From Brasenia schreberi (taxonomy: Eukaryota > Streptophyta > Magnoliopsida > Nymphaeales > Cabombaceae), in NCBI GenBank assembly GCA_036023115.1, contig JAYKKT010000091.1, positions 32,199,501 to 32,263,500 on the forward strand: DNA of 64,000 nt, read 5' to 3'. How positions within the stretch are numbered: position 1 is the first letter of the stretch; each line of letters opens with the position of its first letter. Under the pieces are notes generated by a model. That model was not told the origin of the DNA, searched no databases, and saw nothing but the letters and a program-made list of their open reading frames with translations. This document shows, piece by piece, positions 57,103-64,000 of the stretch. A program made the position numbers and the translations under genes.

Positions 57103-57527
57103 CTTGACTGTATTCGGTGGTGCTGATACCGCAGCTCAGTCAAGACCTGACGTAAGTATTCCATTTTCCCGTAATGATTGTTTCATGAGAATTGTTCTTT
57201 ATATCTTCTTAGCACCTTCTCTTTTTGCTTCTTTTTTGGTAAACAATCTATCGTTCTGAATTTCTCTTTCTTGCCTTTACACCTCTCTCTCTCTCTCAGA
57301 GACGCAAGATTCTAGTATGTGCAGAAATGATAGAGAAAGGGAAGCGTTTGGAGCTGTAGGCTTGTCTCTTCTTGGGTAGCCCTCAACTAAGGTATCTGTA
57401 GCTCCTCATTTTCCTGCATATTTTTGTTTTCATCTCATATGGATCTTACCTCATGGAGAAACTCGAAATGCATTTTGGCTGTGCTTTTCTCCAGCATTTG
57501 CTTGTTCGAAGCGACCTTAATTCATCA
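57101..57527 (+). promoter_or_regulatory. Probable 5' leader of the RIC gene, with candidate intron
   Basis: A GTAAGT donor at 57152 and a pyrimidine-rich CTCTCTCTCAG acceptor ending at 57299 would remove 148 bases. A leader intron is inferred only from these sites. Confidence 0.4.
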
Positions 57528-59875
57528 ATGGCGACCAAGATGAAGGGGATCTTCAAGGGGATCAAATACATACAACAGATTTTTGGTATTTTTATCCATT
57601 TTCAAGAATGATTAATTTGTTGATTATTATGTGCTTGTAAAACAAATTAACCTTGACGCTACATGATTCTTTGGTCCGCAGTGTACAAAGATCACGAAGC
57701 GCGCGAAATGGAAATTGGGTATCCCACAGATGTGAGGCATGTGGCGCATATAGGTTTGGATGGCTCATCTATGAATAATCCCGCATGGGTATGTTAAAAT
57801 TTCTTTATAATATATACATATATACATATGTATAGTATATATGTATATATATGAGATTAAGTTTTTCCTTTTTTCCAGTTTCCTATATTTTCTTATTATA
57901 GAATCAATGAATCAAGATGGCAATAATCCCATCAACGACGAATGAAGGAGAAAGATTAAAACAAAATCCACCAAATTTGACATGCTACCACATCCACCTT
58001 GTCAAATCCAACTCCCACTCAAAAGAACAAACTTAGTCAAAAAGAATTTAATCTTAGATGAATTATAAGAACCTCTTACGCCTGAACGAATACCCTTACA
58101 TCAAATTCTCTCACCGTAACTAAATGTTACGAGCTTACATCGGATTCATAGTAGAAAAGAGACCATACAAGCAACGGGGCTTCTTAAATCAGAGTAAAGC
58201 CTTAACAAATAAGAAATCTGATGAGGATTCAAGACAAACTCAAACACCTAATAATGATAATGGAGAAAGATCACCAAAGTTAGTACTGTTCTCCGGGGTC
58301 AATTGATTAGAGTAATCAATCATGCGCTTTCAATTATTAGGTTTTTGCGGATAACTAGTATGATAATCCCTGAAAAAGATCAATATTTTAGATATGACAA
58401 ATGCTGTGTTCTTCGTTTTACTGTGTATTTAATGATTGTCTCTTCGAAGCATGCAGATGACCGAACTGAAGACAGCCCCTGAGTTCTCATCAACATCATT
58501 GGCCAACCTTGAACAAGGGAAATCTGCGTCTTGGGCATGTGATGGTAAGTGATTTTCTCTTTTGCTTATATATTTTTGTAAATAATTCTTCTTGCGTTTG
58601 AATACCCTTTGGTTATATACTTATCGAGAATGACCGAATTATCTTTGCATATTCTTTGATTTATTTCCTTAAAAATTAAGACATTGCTGATGGTACACAT
58701 GATAATTGAAACGTCCCAACAAACATATAAGTTGCTTTGTCTATGCTTCTCATTCAATTCCATTGACGGGAGAATACTCTTAATATGCTCATGCTTTCGT
58801 AGCTATATTACTTATTACTTTTTGATCCTTTGATGTCTGCCTCCTGCATTCTGCCCGTTATGTAATGTTTCTCATTAATCACAATTTATACTTTCAAAAG
58901 CCATAAAACTACCTGCAATGATTTCAAAAAGAACCTGAAATGTGTCAATTTACGCAAATGAGAAGAAAGGGCAAATAGCGGGTCGTATTGGGGCATACTG
59001 TACCCATATGGGTTTAGTTCTAAAAAGTCTTTCAGCTTCCCTACATTATAACACGAACAGAATCCGTTTAATCTCGTTCAACCTTTACGATATGGATTGG
59101 TGCGATGTATGAACATAATTTCTCAGAAAAAAGCCATCACAAGTTAACTTTTCTATTATTTTACTTGGTCAAGTCATATATGAAATAAGAGGAAATAGTT
59201 GTTGGTAGGGATGTTCATGGGAGGGGATCCCTGCCCGTTTCCAATAGGAAGGATTTGAGGAATGAAAATAAGAGACGGAAGAGCAAGGAAATCCGCAACA
59301 GGGAAAGGACGGATATAGTAGATCTTCATCCCTCAAACCCGGCCCTGACCACTCTCCAATTGGTTATACAAAGTTCAGGCCACTCCGAGTCATGGTTTGC
59401 TTTGATTTAGGTTGTTTAGACTGGAGTTCTGTAGAGTTCTTGTTTTCTATCGGAATTTTTTTTGTTTATATAAGAAAATCAGCTTACAATGGACAAGATC
59501 CGGTCTTCCCCCCATGGGTTCCGGCGGGGGACAAGATATCAGAAGTAGACACGATCCGGTCTTCCTCCGATGGGTCCCCCATGAAGAACCATGGGGACGC
59601 GGGGGGTGGGGACTTTGATCCCCGGCCCCACCCATGAACATCCTAGCTGTTGTATTTGTCTTGGATCAATGTAGTAATGTCTACACGATGTTGTTTTCTG
59701 GGTGCATGATATTGCTATTTGCGATTGCAAATGTACAGATTTTCAGCCAGCGGTTGAGCTGCTTCAACAGGGCCCTGACATGGAAAACTCGCCAAAGACA
59801 TCGAGACGCAAGAAATCTAAGAGTGCTTCTGCCGCAAAATCTTTCAGGCCTCCCACGCAGAGCAACCCCCATTAA
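57528..59875 (+). CDS. CRIB-domain ROP-interactive (RIC-like) protein, four exons
   Basis: RIC proteins bind active ROP (plant Rho) GTPases and pass their signal to actin, microtubules and vesicle traffic at the plasma membrane. Exons by splice-site reading: 57528-57585, 57682-57788, 58457-58544 and 59739-59875, all with GT-AG introns and consistent phases. They give 129 residues. Residues 5-18 (MKGIFKGIKYIQQIF) are the usual N-terminus. The CRIB motif IGYPTDVRHVAHIGLDG (about residues 31-47) keeps Pro, the HVAHIG core and the closing NPAWM. The C-terminus is basic (SRRKKSKSASAAKS). The splice after NPAW is usual for this family. Size and layout resemble RIC10/RIC11-like members. The frame is fully open, so the gene is likely functional. 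Confidence 0.93.
59206..59645. mobile_element. hAT-type MITE in RIC intron 3, 440 bp
   Basis: The ends TAGGGATGTTCATGGGAGGGG and, inverted, TAGGATGTTCATGGGTGGGG agree at nearly all positions. Flanks GTTGTTGG (59198-59205) and GCTGTTGT (59646-59653) match at six of eight. GGATCCGGTCTTCC-type phrases repeat inside (near 59497 and 59551). Confidence 0.82.
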
Positions 59876-61738
59876 TTATTAGTATCACTAAACCAAGGAG
59901 TATTAAAGGGAAAATGATTTATATGGGGTCGATCTCCTTCTTTGATGCCAAGGAATAGTGGAATTTGAATATATGTGGACAGATTATCATGTGTAAATTA
60001 AGCTTGTCTTTTTTGTTCTTTTGTTCCTTTCCAAGAGGCTCGCGTCTAAAGTTTAGGCTTCTCTTGTGAAGGTTTACGTTTGACTGTTGCATTCTTTGGT
60101 TCCATTTACTTCTTGCATCGTGAAATCTTCAACAAACCATTCTTTAAGCGTGCGACTTCTTGATTTTTTGGAATCCCGACTGCTTTTTTTTTTTAAATGT
60201 TCTCCATGGCTTGTTTTCTCACCCTATTTCTGTAATAATAACTAAAGGGACACCTAAAGGTTAGGTAGTTTTCAAGAGAGAGAGAGAGAATGGTGGCCTC
60301 TTCGTGAGGACTGAGACCCTATCAACAGAATTACGAAGACCAAAAGTGAAGATGAGAACCATGTTAATGTTTGTCGAGATAGCTGAATAGCCATTTCTGT
60401 TCAAATCTGAAAAGTGCCGGTCCATCAAATATATAGAAGTCTGGCCAAACGGCATGTCTGTTCAGATGAAGCCATGGGTCGTCACATAGAGGTTCGTTTG
60501 CCAACATGAATTTCGACTCACTTCTCTTGCCATCTTCCATTCTTTCTTTTTGAGATCACACTAAAATCCTTTGTGCACGAAACAGATTTACAGTGCTTTT
60601 GTAAGGCAAGAAGGCAAACCAAACAAGTCCAAAGGCTTGTAACAAACACTTGGAGTTTCATAATTTAAGTTTAGGTTTCCCATTTAAGTAACCGAGTGCA
60701 ATTAAAACTTGAAGTAGCTCTCCAATCCGGTGGTGCTCAAGATTGGTACGAAATCCAGTTCCATTCAAGGGATCCAATCTCTACTTTAGCTCAAATCCTA
60801 CAACACCAAATGCTCTCTCTCTCTCTCTCTCTCTCTCTCGGATCCGGTTATAATGAGGAGGCAGAGGTCAGGTATGGACACCCCAGAAATCTAACCGTCC
60901 CCTGCGCCTGGTGGTTTTGAGAGCTCTGCCAGGTGGGCTAACACCTTGAGTGCAAAATTCACGCTCTTCTCTTACTTGGCAAGAACAATGCACGTTCAAA
61001 CTTGAAGTACGAGCTCTCCAAGCCGGTGGTGATCAAGATCAATACTGAAACAAGTTGGAACATTCTGACTTCTTCTTTCGCACAAGTACACTAACACAAA
61101 ATGCAGGATCTATAGAGGGAGAGAGAAGTAGTAGCAGGAGGAATGTTTGAGGGACAGGGATCGAAGTCTCCACTCCCATCTCTTTCATAACTCCGTTTCC
61201 ATCCCTGCAATGGAGACCAAGAAGACCCCAGTTTCCGCTGTCGGGTCTCATGGATCCCCACAAAGACCTGTCGGTGGAAAGAGAAACACCCGTATACACA
61301 TTGAAGCAACTTTTACATCTGACATGAAACCCTAATTTACGTCAAATGCATTCAACTTTACATATTATTACGAATGAAATGCGTGAGGAATGACAATGAG
61401 TTCACAAATTCAAAAAAGATTAACACGTTATTTATCGTCTCAAATAATTTATCTTATTCTACTCCTCGAATCTGTCCCCATTCGGGATGGGTTCTAGTGT
61501 GGAGAAGAAATCCTCTCCCCATTTATATTTATATTTATATATAAAAAGTGATATATACTAACCCACTTAGCTGGTAGCAAATCCAAAAATTTAAAATTTA
61601 AAAAGCAAAAATACTCGTATTAATAAAATATACTTACAAAAAGTACACATTTACTTTTAGTTTTAAATTTCAATAATTCATCATCATTTATTATAAAAAA
61701 AATGAATGATCAAAATTTGTTTAAATTTACTAACAATT
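59876..61738. other. Intergenic; no gene recognised
   Basis: It starts with the RIC 3' UTR. A CT microsatellite lies near 60811-60839. A phrase AAACTTGAAGTA...GCTCTCCAA...CCGGTGGTG.TCAAGAT occurs twice, at about 60705 and 60998. Confidence 0.5.
60811..60839 (+). repeat. CT microsatellite
   Basis: About 14 CT units. Confidence 0.95.
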
Positions 61739-61759
61739 AAGTGTGCTGGCATATACCAG

Positions 61760-62453
<694 letters not shown>

Positions 62454-63224
62454 TCATTCAATCGTTGCTTCGACGGCTGGGTTTTTCTTTGCCTGAAAAA
62501 TGAAGGAAAACAATTTGATGCTTAACATCCAAATTTCTAAAAGAAAAATACTACCTATATGGGTGCATTGACCTTCTTTAGGTATGATTTGTGAAGCTTA
62601 ATCGCTGTGCTGCAGGCCTTTCTTGCATCCAAGTTGCCAGTAAGATCATTCAAAATCTGTTAAGAGAATAAAATAGAACAAATGCATGTAAGAGAGAGAG
62701 AGAGCATAGTCCATGAGAACACCTCATTCATGCTTTAAACATTTTTAGCATTGGGTCAACATGATAATAGTAATATTGAATTTAAAAAAATTTAGTACAG
62801 TCATGTATTATATACAAGTACAAAAAGTGCAACCATGCTTTTCACTTTTTAAATTCAAATATCAACTAATTGAATAGTAGAGATGTTTAAGTGGATTTGA
62901 ACATGCGTGTGTGTGTATATATATCAGATGACATCACATTTCACCGATAAAATGTTCAACAAGTACCTTTACAACGTCATCGAGGCCTCGCGCTTCTTGC
63001 AAAAGCTTTTCACTGTTCCCCTTTAGAATACTTGCAACAAGAAAGACGGATATAGGAGTAGGTTCCAGACTCTTTGATACATTTCTCATGTTCTCCCGTT
63101 CGAACTTTCCAAACTGATTCCGTGGTCTTACTTTCCCTTTGGACCCCTCATTTTTCTCATTTTCTAATTCGGGCTCTTCATACACGGCGAATAAATTAGG
63201 ATCGTACTCCAATGCCCACATCAT
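62454..63224 (-). CDS. TBC-domain Rab GTPase-activating protein, last three exons (partial)
   Basis: TBC proteins speed GTP hydrolysis by Rab GTPases and so switch off membrane-traffic steps. On the minus strand three exons are visible: 63224-62967, 62656-62573 and 62492-62454, all with GT-AG borders and phase 0 joins. They read MMWALEYDPNLFAVYEEPE (end of the TBC domain), KNEGSKGKVRPRNQFGKFERENM, ISVFLVASILKGNSEKLL and EARGLDDVVK, then ILNDLTGNLDARKACSTAIKLH and finally AKKNPAVEATIE with stop TGA at 62456-62454. This C-terminus fits the plant GYP1/GYP7-like group (TBC1 family member 15-like in annotations). The Arg- and Gln-finger exons lie right of the window. All three exons are open. Confidence 0.88.
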
Positions 63225-64000
63225 CTAGAAAAACACAACTAGGTCAGTCATGGGGCTTGCTAAGAGGAGAAACTATAAATAATACATCAAAATATAAGTG
63301 ACAAAAGTAAATTACGGAAATTACATAAAAATATTTGTGTATTCCCTTATGTATCTAAACCAGCTGAGGTAAGTGCAGGATGTCATATAGAAGACTTAGA
63401 CCAGGAAAAACATGCAAGGGCTTGATGAGATGATGGATATGTCAAACATGAAACTATAATGTGGACGAAGCACACTAAGGGCCCATTTGCGTCATGGAAC
63501 TTTGCGGAACTCTCAATTTTCAGGCCTGGAAAGTTATGCACTGGAACACAAAGTTCTATGGTGCTGGGAGATTCGTCATTCATAACAAGCGAAACTGGAC
63601 ACTGGACGAGGTGTAACTTCGTTGCAAGCACACGGAAAAGAGTCCCAAACCTTTAGGTATGACTCGTTTTTCAACTTCTTGTGGAAGTATGGGTTCCATG
63701 AAACCCTACGTTTTCTATAACCTTCGGTTCATTGTTTGCATTGCAAATGGAACTGGAACCTCAAATGCGGGTTCTGCACCAAATTTCCATGACACAACGT
63801 GCCCTAAAATGACGATCATTTGGAAGGTCACTAGAGGCTTCAAATTATGGTGACTCGTACGATGTAACACAACCAGAGAATAATAGCAGATGGCCATGAC
63901 AGCCTACACAAATATGCATGTACAGAAATCATAAAGAAACAAAACGGCATCAAGACTGGTTACAAGAGTTTTGCTTCTAAAGTTCTATGAAACAAATATA
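63225..64000 (-). other. Large intron of the Rab-GAP gene (to right edge)
   Basis: The acceptor TTTCTAG precedes the 63224 exon. No further coding exon was recognised up to 64000. A MITE lies within. Confidence 0.6.
63479..63804. mobile_element. Tourist/Harbinger-like MITE, 326 bp
   Basis: Ends GGGCCCATTTGCGTCATGG and, inverted, GGGCACGTTGTGTCATGG continue as imperfect inverted repeats for about 34 bases (to GGAAC/AGAAC). TAA flanks both sides (63476-63478 and 63805-63807), the three-base target duplication of PIF/Harbinger elements. No coding capacity. An hAT assignment would need 8-base flanks, which do not match. Confidence 0.72.

Noticed and set aside
57026..57126. Arg-Glu repeat frames over the GA microsatellite
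   Set aside because: Products of simple repeats. The real RIC start lies further downstream with proper splicing.

Overview
The window is nuclear DNA of a flowering plant. The evidence is plant-type genes with GT-AG introns (a CRIB-domain ROP effector, a TBC-type Rab GAP, an NTF2-like gene and an XTH terminal exon), plant tRNA-derived SINEs, CT/GA/TA microsatellites, and a dense bed of Ty1/copia, Ty3/gypsy, RTE-type LINE and DNA-transposon copies. I cannot name the species. About two thirds of the window is transposable element, much of it nested.

Layout. 1-1345: 3' end of a copia element (RT end, RNase H, 3' LTR). 2065-2577: a 40-bp minisatellite, a GTGTCG-rich palindromic tract and an RTE 3' fragment. 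2844-3240: terminal exon of an XTH gene. 3524-4850: two SINEs. 5055-13543: copia E1, with a full-length RTE LINE (6590-9785) and an internally deleted mini-RTE (6238-6454) nested inside. 14856-21379: an NTF2-like gene split in its coding exon by copia E2 (15096-20970). 22585-22660: a 76-bp RTE tail. 23755 to about 27830: copia E3. 28163-28631 (minus): a plant gene of unknown function, frameshifted, whose 5' region was split by copia E4 (28761-35094). 37569-40419: a second RTE copy. 40617-40762: a hAT-type MITE. 42475-54571: copia E6, with a hAT MITE, a near-perfect 82-bp palindrome, minus-strand copia E5 (46377-51413) and a gypsy fragment (about 51900-53950) inside it. 54624-55321: a TIR element with a 9-bp target duplication. 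57037-59875: a complete four-exon RIC gene with a hAT MITE in intron 3. 62454-63224 (minus): the last three exons of a TBC Rab-GAP gene running off the right edge, with a Tourist-like MITE in the next intron.

The working genes are probably only the RIC gene and the Rab-GAP. Both belong to small-GTPase signalling (ROP and Rab), but nothing suggests that they act together. The XTH exon may be the 3' end of a gene whose upstream exons lie left of the window. The NTF2-like and 28163-28631 genes look broken. None of the retroelements has intact coding capacity. In E4 most internal stops are CAA/CAG or TGG turned into stops, as expected from long-term cytosine methylation.

I found no new multi-gene system. 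The most interesting items are the two gene-splitting copia insertions, the MYB-core-rich dyads in the E4 LTR, the near-perfect hairpin inside E6, and the RTE family with its internally deleted short form. Insertion boundaries were set by reading target-site duplications and LTR ends by eye.
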